A stretch of DNA of 64,000 nt, taken from positions 5,208,001 to 5,272,000 of the forward strand of contig JAUKUA010000004.1 in the NCBI GenBank assembly GCA_030549175.1, written 5' to 3'. The first letter of the stretch is position 1, and the number at the start of each line of letters is the position of its first letter. A program made the translations under genes and the position numbers. Under the pieces are notes generated by a model that was given only the letters and a program-made list of their open reading frames with translations, made no database searches and was not told where the DNA came from. Below are positions 20,666 to 32,269 of the stretch, piece after piece. The DNA is from Lasiosphaeris hirsuta (Eukaryota > Ascomycota > Sordariomycetes > Sordariales > Lasiosphaeriaceae).

Positions 20666-22349
20666 TTGCGATGCTGGATATTCTTTTTAGTCCGTCGGCG
20701 ATTGTTGCCATTGCAGCGGCGGTGTTGAGCTCGGGCATCATCTACTTCATTCGGCGTCTGAACGCGCAGCGGCGCTTCCTCGCGGACAATGACCTGCCCA
20801 AGCCCCCGCACGACTGGCTCTGGGGCCACGCCAAACTGGTGGGCGAATACGGCAACAAGATCACGGGCGACTACATGCAGGCCGCGTGGACGCAAATGAA
20901 GTACGACTTCAAGCTGCCCGAGGTCTACTACCTCGACATGTGGCCCTTTGCTCCCGATTTCATCATGTGCACCGGTCCCGATGCCGCCGCCTTGGTCACC
21001 CAAACAAATGCCTTCCCCCAGGGCGAGGTCGTGGCCGATTTCTTCGGCCGGTCCATCGGCAGGACCTTCATCGAAGCCACCAACGGGCCGCTCTGGAAGG
21101 AGCTGCACCAAATGTTGGCTCCCGGCCTGACTCCCAGCGCCACCAAGACCTACCACGACCTCATCCTTGACGAGGCCAGGCGGTTGTATGATCGGGTCCA
21201 CCGTCTCGCCGCATCTGAGCAGGTCGTCGACATGGGCGTCGAGCTGGGCCGCTACCCCTTCTCCGTCGTCTGGCGCGTTTTATTCGGCGAGAAAGTCGAG
21301 CGCGCCGAGCTCTACGACATGACCAAGCGTCTGAGCGACATCAGCCAGGCGGTGCAGAGGACGATGAACCCCATCGCCCTCTACCGCGAGAAGCGCGAGA
21401 GAGCGGCAATTGTCAAGCGTCTGGAAGCCGAGATTGGTAAGGTTACACGCGCCCGTTTCTCGGAGCTAAAAAAGGCTCGGAAGACGCTCCCCACAAGAAC
21501 GACGGCGACTTGTCTGCTGGACAGAATGCTTCTCGACCGCGTGCGGGACGGAAAGCCGCTGGACGACAGGCTGAGGCAACTCGTCTATGAAAAGTAAGCC
21601 ACTCATGTCAAGCAGGGACACCTGGGTCCTGGAATCGTCACTAACAAAAAAAAAAAAAAATTAACAGCGCCAAAGGCATGCTCGTGGCCGGGTACGGCAC
21701 CACCACCGACACGTCCAGCTACGTGCTCATGCTGCTCTCTGTCTTCCCCGAAGCCCTGCAAAAGCTGCGCGAGGAGCACGACCGCGTGTTTCCCTCGGAC
21801 ATTGATGGGACGCTCCGAGTGCTGCGGTCCGACCCGTCCATCACGAAGGACCTCGCCTACACCACGGCCGTCATCCAGGAGGCGCTCCGCATGTTCCCCA
21901 TCGGCATGGTGGTCCGCGCTCCGCCGCCGGGCATGACGTCGTTTAAGCTCAACGGGAAAACCTACCCCGTCAAGCCCAACCACTACTTCGGCGTCATGGC
22001 CTACTCGATGCACTACGATCCGGACGTCTTCGAGTCGCCCGCGTCCTTCCGGCCCGAGCGCTTCCTCGACGAGGAGCCGGCCTTTCCGCGTAACGCCTAC
22101 CGCCCGTTTGAGCGTGGTCTGCGCTCGTGCATCGGCCAGAACCTGGCCATGGACGAGATGCGCATCGCCTTGGTCATGCTGGCGCGCTGCTTCGACTTTG
22201 AGCTGCGCGGGCACAATCCCGTCAAGGTACCCCGGTTGGCCCATACCGATATGGATACCAAGATTGGCGACCATGCCTTCCAGAAGAGTCGCTTTTCTGC
22301 GGGGCCGAACGATGAGACTATGATGAAGGTGATGTTGGCGAAACGCTGA
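20662..22349 (+). CDS. cytochrome P450 monooxygenase
   Basis: Two exons, 20662-21593 and 21668-22349; 537 residues. The N-terminal hydrophobic anchor (IVAIAAAVLSSGIIYFI) predicts an ER-membrane microsomal P450 facing the cytosol. Visible motifs: I-helix AGYGTTTDTSS (usual AGxDTT has an acidic residue where G stands here), K-helix E382-A-L-R385, FRPERF, and the heme loop PFERGLRSCIG with cysteine ligand C465. All are in family order and length is normal. The overall look (WPFAPDFIMCTGPDAA, NAFPQGEVVADFFGRSIG) is like fungal P450s of secondary metabolism, but the substrate cannot be told. No biosynthetic gene cluster surrounds it. The 74-nt intron carries an A15 run before a TTAACAG acceptor. 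Expression is probably modulated by the overlapping uORF. Confidence 0.93.
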
Positions 22350-23709
22350 GCCGCAGGCTTGTGGGATAACGTATACCAGAGATGACCCGGGAGTATTCTG
22401 CAGCACCCCAAGATCTGCCGGACCCGCGAGAGTTTTGGCATGGATATCTTTAGAGTAGTTTTAACCTGATGATGCGCAGGCGATCTTTGCTCCAGCCAAT
22501 AGGGGTAAGGTGGTAAATTGCCCGGATGACGCCGAGGTTGGAGATATCGTGGTCCTATTTCTGAAGAAATGTACCATACGTCCTCCGGCCGGCAGAGGGT
22601 CTTGAGGGCTCCGAGTCCAAGATTTTCAGCTTTACCGGGGATTCTCAGGGCATATATAGAACAACTTGAAGATTCGCAGAATAATATATAGTACCCTTAA
22701 CCTAAGAAATCCAGACTACTATCACGTTACACATGCTATTCGGTACTAATTATTTGTTATAGCTACACCGGTCTCACCCACCCAGACTCCCGTCGGTGGC
22801 CTCGACAAATCACACTCATCCACCATACACACATCGTAGTTAAAGCTTGGCGCCGTTAGGACTGCCGGTCGCAGCCGTCCAATTGCTGCAACCAATCGCC
22901 AAAGCCCGCTCCGACGACCAGGCATCTTGAAAGATCTCCCCAGGCTCCTCCAACCATATGGAAACAGAAGGTGCTGGGACTTCGGGTTAGCGGGCTTCAA
23001 TTGTTGCACACTCTGGAAAATGATGGCAGTACACTTGGGTCCTGGCTGTACGGGCTTGCCCTCGGGGCATTTGTCCTTGTCGCTCGTGGGTTGACTTGCT
23101 GGGCGTTTGGGGTCCATTGAAACGGAATTGGAGCAGGGCTCTTGGACGGCAGGTCAATGGGCAGATAGATACCTTTGGGAGGTTGTGTGTCTTTCCTTGG
23201 CATGTATTTCGGTGCTTCACCACTTCTTTTTCAGAGGCAACATCACTCGAACCTCATTTTATAGATGACCGGTGGCAACTGGGCTATCTCTTGAACGAGG
23301 GGTTGTCACAATCTTGCCCATGGCGACCGGTAGGCAATTGTCACGCTGGCACCTTGTGACAACTACTCCCAGGTGCACGGGTCGAGGACGGGGGAGACGG
23401 CATCCCATGGCAGTCAGGACTAGCAATCCAAGACCTCGCGGCGGCGACTGTCTGGTGTGGCCCGTCTAGCGTTGGATGTCCGGTGGGTTGTTCAGTACCG
23501 CGCCCAAGCCAGCTTCTTCAAGTTGTCGCGGGACCTGCAGCGGCGGTCATTGATATTTAGGACAGAGGCGTCTCCCCAGTTCCGCATTTCGCTGAGGCGG
23601 TGGGACATGGAAAGTATATGGCCTTGGCAAAGTGACGGGGCTTCGCAAATATGATGGGACCTGTCAAGCCCGATGGGATCTGGGAAACAAAAAAACCGGG
23701 GGCCTGAGA

Positions 23710-23835
23710 ACGGGACATTGCATCTGGATATGGCGGCAGGACATGGCAGCGGGACATGGATGGGAGACATGGCGGGACATGGCGGGACATGCGATGGGAC
23801 ATGGCGGGACATGCGATGGGACATGGCGGTGGGAC
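23710..23835 (+). repeat. GGGACATGGC / GGGACATGCGAT minisatellite
   Basis: Around ten imperfect repeats of GGGACATGGC and GGGACATGCGAT in tandem or closely spaced. It looks like a local minisatellite. Confidence 0.85.
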
Positions 23836-24111
23836 GTGCAGGTGCCATGGCTGCCAGTGACCAGGGGCCAAACGGTTCAACGAGTCCAGGATTGGCAGAC
23901 AACTCCAGAGAGCAGCGTGCAGAGCAGAGCGTCCTGTCCTTCCTGCCCCGCACTGCCTCTTCCGTCATGCTGTTAAAACCTGCCGAAAGTCCCCTGGGCA
24001 AAAAAAATGCGAACCATTCTAGGCGCAGTTGCCTTCTTTCGTACCAAAGGAAGGTATCAGACAGCTTTGACCGAGTCGCTGTGCTCCACCAACTGGCTGC
24101 CTAGGCAAGGC

Positions 24112-24167
24112 AACAAATTGCCGTTTCGGTTTTCTCGGTAACAAATTGCCGTTTCGGTCTTCTCGCC
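24112..24167 (+). repeat. 28-bp tandem duplication upstream of zinc-finger gene
   Basis: AACAAATTGCCGTTTCGGTT plus TTCTCGGT is followed directly by a near-identical copy (24140-24167), ending about 40 bases before the start codon at 24210. It would lie in the leader or core promoter. Confidence 0.85.
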
Positions 24168-24209
24168 CAGCAGCGGCACATTGGTGTTACGCTGCGAGGA
24201 GCTGCCAGC

Positions 24210-26230
24210 ATGTCGTCAGCTCAGAGCTTGAAAGGCCAGCCAACCCACCAGCTTTTTCTCGAAAGGTGCCGCACCAAATACTCGTGGGCTTCGGGTGCCA
24301 CACGTGGCACTCCTTCTGCGATTGAGCGACACCGCAGGGATCTCGAGGTCGCCTTTTCCGAGATCAATGGCTTGATGGCCGGCATGCACTACCAGGACCA
24401 GGCAGAGGACAGCCCGGCTTCCCCACCAATATCATTGTCGCCATCGCCACTCCAGGAAACCCGCGGGCGCCTCGACTACCCCGCCGAGATTGACATTACC
24501 GACGACCTCCTCGGAGACCCGCCCGGACCAAGCCACACTGCTGCTCCAGAGCCTCCCGCCGCCATGGGAGACCAGCCCATGGCATCGCAATGGGCCGCCA
24601 TCCGCAGTCTGAGGAAGGAAACCGAGTTTCACCACGCGCGCTTTCAGGCCCTAGTGACGCAGCTCCGGGACCCCATCATCTCCAACCTGCTCAAGATACA
24701 CCCAGACGCCCGGAGTATTCGCAACACTGGCGCCCAAATGGTCAAGGACATACTTGAGGGCTTCCAGCCTCGTGAGTTGTCGCTCGTCTTCGCTTTCACC
24801 TCCTTCTCCTACTCCATCTCGCAGCTTCTCTATAAGAAGGACCGTATCGGCAAGAGCGACATCCTTGCCGATATCCGAGCCTGGCGGGACTTGATTGCGG
24901 ATCCAAAAGAGCGGCACGCTTTCAACCGCCTCGCGCCAGAACTCTGGCCAGAAGCCAAGGAATATCTCCACTTCATCGACATTCCTGCCTATCCCGCGGG
25001 CAGCGCTGTTCCATTGCCTAACCCCTGGCCCGAGACCGTGCCGCTTGTGGGATCAGCAGCACTCTCGCCCTTCCAGCTCCTGCACCCCCAGCCAGACAGA
25101 CAGCCTGAGACCACCCCGCCCGTCGATTACACTGCTCCTTCGCATCCCCAGGATCGGTACTCTTTCGACAACATGCCCATGGATCCCAACCCAGGTGATG
25201 CACGTCTCAGCCAAGACATTGTTGACATGATGAATATATCGCAAAGGGTCTTCGGTTTCTCTTCCATTGACCCGGACTTGATATTCAGCAACCAGTCCCA
25301 ATGGCCACTGGCCAACGAGCTGCAGCCCCCTGACCCCCCCGTAGGCCTCCCGGCACCACCGATGAAGTTTGATCCTCCTGACAGGGAGGAGAAAAGCTCA
25401 CCTTTGACTAACCAAGCAGTCGGAAATGCTAAACTCGAGGAAACCGTCATGTTTCTCGTTATTCTCGCCTTCCTCCAGGAAACTGGGCAGTTGCTGTACA
25501 TACTATCCGGTCGGAGTCTCGCCTCGAGGTGCTACAAGATGTACCCGGCACAAAAAAGAGAGCAAGAAGCATTCTACCGGAAAGCCCAGGAGGTCTTCTT
25601 CAAGCCGTGGTCCCAGCGTCCAAATTCTGGGGCCCCGGCCTTCCGAGCTCTTGTGTCGGTTGCCGAGATGTTCACCCAAGGCGGTTACTTGCGGAGCATC
25701 GATGAGATCGAGCACTACCTGGCTTGTGTAGCTACGGTAAGTCCTCTAGGCCAAGTTACATCCCTACTTTCCACTGACAAATTTACCAGGCTGTTCTTCC
25801 GCCGGGAGCCGCCTTTAAGGAATTTATCTCGTCCATATTCAGTGAAATCCCTGCAACCTCCACCCAGACCCCAGATTCCAGCAATCCGAAAAAGCGGCGG
25901 AGGAAGAAGGACGATGATCCGGCGAAAGCATCCAAGCAAGTTCCTCAACGTCGTCGTTAGTGCCAATCCAATTTGACTGACAAGCGAATAAGGCGGAACA
26001 CAGTGTGCAAATACGACGGCTGCAATGCCACGTACAGCGACCCGAGTGGCCTTAGAAAACATTGCGTGCAGTCGCACGGGAAGCCCGGTCCGCTCTCCGT
26101 CAGCTGCGGAGAGTGCAACTACACGTCTTTGAGACGGGACCGGGTTCGTGACCACTTCCGCAAGCAACATTCCGGCATCGCCCTCCCGGAGAATCTGCAG
26201 GACAAGAAGAGGTCCGTTCAGGGGGTCTAG
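24210..26230 (+). CDS. C2H2 zinc-finger protein, three exons
   Basis: Model: 24210-25736, 25790-25955 and 26004-26230; 639 residues in one frame. The N-terminal two thirds are Pro/Ser-rich and acidic with conserved-looking blocks (ARFQALVTQLRDPIISNLLKIHP; SRCYKMYPAQKREQEAFYRKAQEVFFKPW) but no named domain. Exon 2 adds a basic nuclear-localisation-like patch (PKKRRRKKDDD). Exon 3 encodes two zinc fingers: CKYDGCNATYSDPSGLRKHC...H and CGECNYTSLRRDRVRDHFRKQH. The protein is therefore likely a nuclear DNA-binding factor; targets unknown. The first intron (GTAAGT...CCAG, 53 nt) is clear. The second (GTTAGT...CACAG) is the only nearby splice that keeps frame, but its borders are less certain. Start is the first ATG of the frame. 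Confidence 0.78.
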
Positions 26231-27600
26231 GCTATGTTGGTATTGTTGGTGGCTGATTCATTCAACTTGGGGGGGTTTGATGAGTTACGTTATATCAGTT
26301 TGCAATGGGTTATGTAGCGGCATGCTGTTCTAAATCTGGGTCACATAGGGTTCAACATATAATTACGACTTCCAACATGGAGTCGAACCTGTTCGGGCTG
26401 GATTACGATTCACCGACTCTGCAATCCGCCTGAGAGCGATCATCGGCCGTAGCGAAGGTTTCAACCGCTCAACTTTTACTCTACAAAAAGACAAACCTCC
26501 TCTCCCCTTCCACTTCCACCCCGACTTTCCTTTGCTTCATGCGTCCAGGTCCCTCGACAGCATCGGACAGCTGCCTAGAGTATCGGTACCTTCGATTGTC
26601 CCCCAATTTTCCATTCATTAGTAGGTCAAGAGTGGTCACCTAGACGTCTCACCTGGGAATCCACTGGTATATGACACTGATAATCCCGGTGGAACGCTCG
26701 GTTGTGCATGGCCCGATGCGGACACCTTGGCGGTGTCACACGGGGAACCTCGCCAGCCAACTACTTAGTACTAACTGGGCCACGCCAGGTAGCCTCCCCA
26801 AAAGACTTCGGATATCCCTCATTTCCAATAGATTACCCAACTGGCTAACAGTGGCTAGTTTCGCCACTAACGGTTTATGCAGGTAGATCTTGCTGGCTAG
26901 GGTAGCGCTTAGAGTTGTAGATAGCATAGTTCTGAAGAACAGTCTTTGTATCTAGATAGCACAGTTGTCAGCCTGCGGACCTTGTGTTACCTTCTTTGGG
27001 TATAAAAGGGCCTAGCACGCCTTTTGAGCTGGATCAAGCACCTTGAGGCCAAAGAAGATTATCATTGAAATTGAACACTCTTGCGCTTGCATACCTCGTT
27101 CCAAGCCGCATACCATGATTTGGATAGCCTTGTCACAGACGGGACCAAGTCTTTCATCGCGTGGTTAACAGATGCCATTTGGGCTCCCAACTTTTGAGCC
27201 GTGGCTTATACCTTTTTACAAACGGGCCCCTAGTACGCCCTCTCCTCTTGCCGGGGAGAGCGGGACGGTGGTTTTGGATCTCGATTCTCCACAGCTACGG
27301 GGTTGTCGCAATTGCACACATCAGAGAGCACCTCCGCTGTACCACCCAGGGCGCAGCAAACAATGTCGACTGCAGGCACGGGAAGGGCATGATCAAGCAT
27401 GGAGACAGCATTCGATCCAGCAGAGTGCAATTTGTTCAAAGCATGCTGGTGGCATACCAAGTGAGCAAGACCCAATACCACGACTGCGATGCCGAGTCCA
27501 CGCCAACCTGCACCCTCTGCAGCAGAGACAGCAAGGGAGAAATCAGCTTTCTTAGGGAGCATGGGTTTGCTTAGGCCGTGGCTCTCCACCGGCCCTCAAA
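26231..27600. other. intergenic with possible solo LTR
   Basis: No gene. The interval is AT-richer than the flanking genes and contains the LTR-like segment 26734-27137. The HET gene to the right ends at 27601. Confidence 0.45.
26734..27137 (+). mobile_element. possible solo LTR
   Basis: A 404-nt segment that starts TGTCACACGG and ends CCTTGTCACA, so it has TGT...ACA ends. It is flanked by GGCGG on the left and GACGG on the right, a 4/5 match that could be a decayed 5-bp target duplication. A TATA-like element GTATAAAAGGG lies near 27000, where an LTR promoter would be. No second copy or retrotransposon coding sequence occurs in the window, so this is only a suggestion. Confidence 0.3.
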
Positions 27601-29871
27601 CTAGACCAGTTCTACCTCTGCGCGGGGTGCCTTCTCGAACCAATTTTCTCCTCTGCCGGGATCAAGATGTCCGGACCCGATTCGCTGAGACTTGCCAGAA
27701 GGCTCTGAAGGAGAGAGGATGAGGAAATACAAAGACCCATGTTGGTGCTCGCCTCTGATACGACCAATCATGAGACAAACTACCTTCCCCGACGGCTTCT
27801 CCTCGCCAGCATCATATTGCACCTCAACTCCTTTTTGATAATTGTATTCGGGAGCTTCGATGAAGACACAAGGACCCCGAAGGGTTACAGAGATACCCGA
27901 AGCCGTCATAGTGGAGACCTCACTCCCAGCCGGCGTTGAGATTGTCTGGACTTCGGCCTCGCTATCCAATCCAAAGTCCAATGCAGGCGGATAATACGTG
28001 CCCAAAGTACCGTCCTCTTCATTGAGGTTGATATGCTCGATAGAAGCCCAAGACCACGTGGGCAAAGTTGACCCTGTCCCCTCAACTTTGCGCCGGGAAT
28101 GCCCTACCATTGGCCGTCTCCACAAAAGCCCTCGGAGAAGGTCATCAGCCCACAGTCCAGCGAGATATTGACATTCTACAATGTCCTGAAAGCGTTGAGC
28201 CAAGCCAGCTAGTGCTGGTAGTCGATCTGTCTCTCTGGTGAGAAGCAGCCCGGAGTACTGGCTGGCGAGTCCTCTCCACGTATTGAAAGCTTCCTCCTTG
28301 GCCCTAGCACCCTGAAAGACTTGCGATGCCTGCAGCCTGTAGGGCTTCTCTTCGAACCTGCCCCGGTCCAGGCCCGCCGGTCCCTTTAGAAAGCCGCATT
28401 CGCAGGCTGTGGAGGTTGCACACTCCCATACAATCTCTTCAGAGTGGAAATGCAGCACCCTTGTTGACATGATCCGCTCCTGGAAGCACCACGCCCGAGA
28501 CATCAGGGGAGCCATTAGCCGTGCTAGGTTCTCGCCGTTGGTGCCAAACTGTTGATGAGCAGCCTCGAATGTCAAGCGGGCATTGACCTTGAAGCTGTGT
28601 CCGTTGTGTGTCCCTGAATGAATCGTAACGGTCTCACGGACTCTCTGCGCCACGCCCGGGCCCTTGACCCATCTTGGAAAAAGACAACCCCCGGAGCCGT
28701 CTGCTGAACCTGTGGCTGAGAGGGTAAGATGGGCGTTCGAGTAGATGGTCCCCATTCTTTTTGACTCGGAAGCCCAGTCCGAAACACTGTCTTGGATGAT
28801 GCACACGGAGTCGATCCACAGGTACCGAAGACCCAGACCTCTGGTGACCAAGATGGTATCCTGAAAGGTTTTGCTGAATTCATCCCACCCGATAGTTTTG
28901 CCGTGCTGGCCGATGTTTTGCGTCGTTGTCCGCACGAGGTTGCCGTTACTCCCCCAACAATGACTCAGGGCCGCATAGCTCAGATTGTTCTTGTGGATGA
29001 TGTCTTGGGTGAGGACTAGCTTGACATGTGGGTGTGCGATTGTCCCGAGATCCAACAGGCGTGCTGGCAGTTCTGTCAGGCTTTCCTGTCGGCATGAAAG
29101 TTGGTGAGAGCGGACACATTCTTCTAGCAGCGGCCTCACAACGGATAAGCAGTGCTGCAGATCAAGAGAGACGGGCACGCTTGCCGAGCGCCCAATCGCC
29201 GGCCACCGAGGATGAGCCTCTTTGATATCGTCAGCCGGGTCTGGCGCAAGAAGTCGACCCCAAAGTTCGGCAAGGTAAGGCACCTACCTACCTTCACCAA
29301 ATATCTCGACAATTACGAATGGATCTCGGTAGTTGTGCCCGTAATCGTGCAGCGAGACAACAACTGGGCTCCCGGGCTGTAGATAGATGAAGACAGTACC
29401 CAGTACCATTTCCACCGCGTAGGTCCCCCCGTCTTCCACATCAGTCTTACAGAAGTGGACGAGCGAGTTGAACATCATCAAACAGGCTTCGCAGCCACCT
29501 CGTGCTGAGATGCGAAGTTCGAACAGACGGGTGATGTGACATCTCCTGGTGTCGGTGCCATCATCCTCGTATCCAGCATAATCGAGATGGAGGCAGGCTA
29601 CACAGGATTCTTTGTCGCCGACTAAAGTCGAGTTCAGCCTGCTGCTGACAGTTCTGGCAAGGGGAATTTGGGTAAAGAAGTTGGCGATGCTCGCCGGTGA
29701 GACTATTTCAGGGTTCTCCTCGAGGAACTCAATCTGTTCCTCCGAGTCCCACGAGAAAAGAACGACCTCGTCTCCATTCGTGTTGTCTTCAACAACACAT
29801 GGAGGCTCGGATGAAGATTGTTCAACGAGTCTTTGCATAGTGCACTGTCGGGTTGGCTGAGGCCGGGACAT
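27601..29871 (-). CDS. HET-domain (heterokaryon incompatibility) protein, intact
   Basis: Two exons, 29871-29292 and 29240-27601, joined by a 51-nt intron; 739 residues. HET family proteins act in non-self recognition: interaction of incompatible alleles triggers growth arrest or cell death of fused hyphae. Seen here: a Cys-containing N-terminal region (SCVACLHLDYAG, CEACLMMFNSLVHF), then LPARLLDLG (~267), YAALSHCWGS, TFQDTILVTRGLGLRYLWIDSVCIIQDSVSDW, RMGTIYSNAHLTLSATGSADGSGG (the full HET domain, about residues 290-440), SRAWCFQERIMSTRVLHF, LPALAGLAQRF and LPTWSWASI. No stop or frameshift interrupts it. The first ATG of the frame, MSRPQPT at 29871, is used. It belongs to a local cluster of HET genes and pseudogenes. 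Allelic specificity or partner unknown. Confidence 0.9.
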
Positions 29872-30593
29872 GCAAAAGTCAATGTGAAGCCAAAGGGAAG
29901 GGATTGTCCTGCACGGGTGCCTGATTTTACTCTGGTCTCCAACCACAATCTAGGACGATGCCGCCAAGCCAATCGCAGCAGCTGGGGCTGAAACTAGCGA
30001 CGTGCATGTTGCAGTGCATATAACCCGTCCGACATCGCCAACGACGCCAGCTTGATCTTCGCAACCCCCAACTCTCGCTGTTTTTTTTTTTTTTTCTAAT
30101 CACGATGGAAGACCTCCGTTAAGAGAGAAACCTAGGTAGTAGTAGCTCGCGAAATTAGATGCTGAAAGTGTCACACTTTTTTGGTAAAAGGAATTCCACT
30201 TGCCTGCAGGGCTAGACCACTCATATACCCATATGCCATATGCGACAGAAAGTATATGATAGGAAAAGTACCACCGAAAAAGGGGTAACCAGCAAAACCC
30301 TCATGAACCCACATCGTCTCAGATGAATGAAAACCACCTTCCCATAGTGGAAAGAGTGGGAAGCCAAGAGGAACTGCTTGTCCCCTTCTGCACCCGGACT
30401 TCGGTCATCAAGTTTTGAAGACCCCTCTGGCATGTGGAAGAGGGCTAACACGCCAACGGATATTCCCAAGTTCTTCGTCAGAAAAGATAAGAGCCGACAA
30501 GGCTCGGATTCCTCTGGAGTGTTGTTTTCCCGAGCATGGGGTCCTCGGCCTCGGCCGGAAAACAGTGAAGCGCAGCCCGGCCGGGTTTTGGGC
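29872..30593. other. intergenic, nothing recognised
   Basis: The interval between two minus-strand HET loci, containing a T16 run near 30080. No supported gene. Confidence 0.5.
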
Positions 30594-31906
30594 TCACACA
30601 ATAGTTAGCTCCTCGGCTTGGATCCGATGCTGACTGATCTGAGAGAGAGTGCTGACTGGCTTTCCTCCCGGTTCGGAGCTATCAACGATTACCTCGCGAA
30701 GGAGACCTAACCGTTTGCATTCCCTGGCTGGTTCATTAACGCATTCCAAAATGAGACAGTACTCTTCCTCGTCAGGGGGTATGTTATGAAAGGCGTGCAA
30801 TGACTCGGAACGTTTGTATACTTCGAATCGGGCGACCCGGAGACACACAACCTGCCGGTCCGCGCCCAGACGGCAGCCCCGGGCCGGCGCATTATTGCCC
30901 AGGCTGAACTCCCGCTTCAGGTCAAAACTCACGACTCTATAGTTCTCGGCGATGTCGAGTCCGGGCCCGAATACGGTGCTTGTAGAATACAACGAATGGC
31001 TGGCCCCCTGAGTTTGATGAAGCCGCCGGGAACGTAGCCAGTTGAATCCAAGGTCGCTGGAGTACATCTTGCGTCGACAATGTCCACATATAACTCCAGC
31101 ATGGACCCGGTGGATTTCTGTGGCTCCAATATGTGCCGTCTGTGCCACTGCCCCGGCTAAGCGGAAACAATATGTAGGCATTGTCAAGAGATTCCCAGGA
31201 CCAGCTGGGAGCTCCCGGAATCGACTGGGGATCGCGGCCATCAGGCTCACCGCGCCGTAGCATGTCGTAACGAGAGAGTGTCTGAACATCCCGGCGAGGT
31301 AGTTTGAGGGCCCCTCAGCTCCGCACATAGCCTTGGCCAGACCGGAGATGGCAGGGAGCTTGGCTGAGGAAAATTTCAGGCTGAGCTTGGAGTACCACTC
31401 GATCATACCCCGCCGCTCGTGCTGGAGATGGGTCTCATTTATTGGTTCCGCCGACACAGCGGCCGAGATGAGTCTCTTGTGCGGCGCCGCTAGGCAATCG
31501 TCACCTCACTGGCAGTCGCGGTCCTCTTTACGCTCGCGGAGGTGGCTTTTCCTGTGTGACGATGCGCCAGTGACATGGGACACCAGGCTCGCGTCGTATG
31601 TGGATGAAGAGAGGATGAGGATCATGGGACCTCGAATGGTGGCTGATGTAGAGGGGGCACCTATCGTTCCTGGTCTGAACGGTAACCAAGTCGTCCGGGT
31701 AACACACGGCAGTGCATTGGCGGATTGTGCGAGCCATGATGCCGCAGAACTCACAGTCGGACTCATCGATCTGTTTGAAGACGAGAAAGGGGGCCAGGTA
31801 GTCTTCGCTTCAGTTGAGCTTTGCAGTGTTCGCACAAGGTTTTGCTCGTTACCCAGCGCTGGGACACCGTCTCCCCAATTTCCTTGATGGCGTTGGCACA
31901 GGCCAT
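30594..31906 (-). pseudogene. HET-family gene, broken, HET core deleted
   Basis: The N-terminal part (31906 down) reads MACANAIKEIGETVSQRW, LCEHCKAQLK, then after a stop and frameshift DESDCEFCGIMARTIRQC, the Cys-rich N-terminus typical of HET proteins such as the intact neighbour. The C-terminal part reads WYSKLSLKFSSAKLPAISGLAKAM, NYLAGMFRHSLVTTC, then in another frame IPGAPSWSWESLDNAYI. A long C-terminal frame follows to 30594. The entire core that should contain LRYLWIDSxCI is absent, and at least two frameshifts are needed, so it is not functional. Confidence 0.75.
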
Positions 31907-32170
31907 TGTCGCGGTCGGGCTCGAGGAAGGAGCGCCCTGTCTGTCGTGGCTGTAGGTTGTTGCGGCGGTGTGTCCGGTTTGGAGTTCCATGGGCGCCTTG
32001 GGCGCTGCACGGGCAATCCAGCCCTGGTTTGTTCGTTAGCGCGTGACACTCCTAGTAAACTGAGAGGGGGACTGAAGCACTGATGAAGCCTTTAAAGTAT
32101 AAAAAATGTCATCTTTTGTGTTTCAAGAGGCCTTTCCGAGATCCAAATATGCCTTTCCAGGGTTTCGATA

Positions 32171-32216
32171 ACGTATTTTATAAGCGAGCCGGACATATAA
32201 GCGAGCCGGACACTTT
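32171..32216 (+). repeat. left 46-bp TIR of pogo-like element
   Basis: Identical, inverted, to 33978-34023. It contains two head-to-tail copies of ATAAGCGAGCCGGACA. Confidence 0.95.
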
Positions 32217-32269
32217 CCGACGCGACGCGACCCCTCAGCTTCTTTTACCAACCATACTACCAATTAACC

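Larger units (their letters stand above)
22350..24209. other. long intergenic stretch with minisatellite
   Basis: No convincing gene. A minus-strand frame at 23203-22997 (MPRKDTQPPKGIYLPIDLPS...) and one at 23117-22746 are open but unrecognised. The interval includes a GGGACATGGC minisatellite (23710-23835) and a tandem duplication just before the zinc-finger gene (24112-24167). Confidence 0.45.

Noticed and set aside
26370..26450. tRNA-like words (AGTCGAACC and a GGATT...AATCC stem)
   Set aside because: The T-arm stem does not pair and there is no D-arm or acceptor stem.
31333..31887. Plus-strand 184-codon ORF opposite the HET pseudogene
   Set aside because: No recognisable domain; the minus strand carries clear HET-family motifs.
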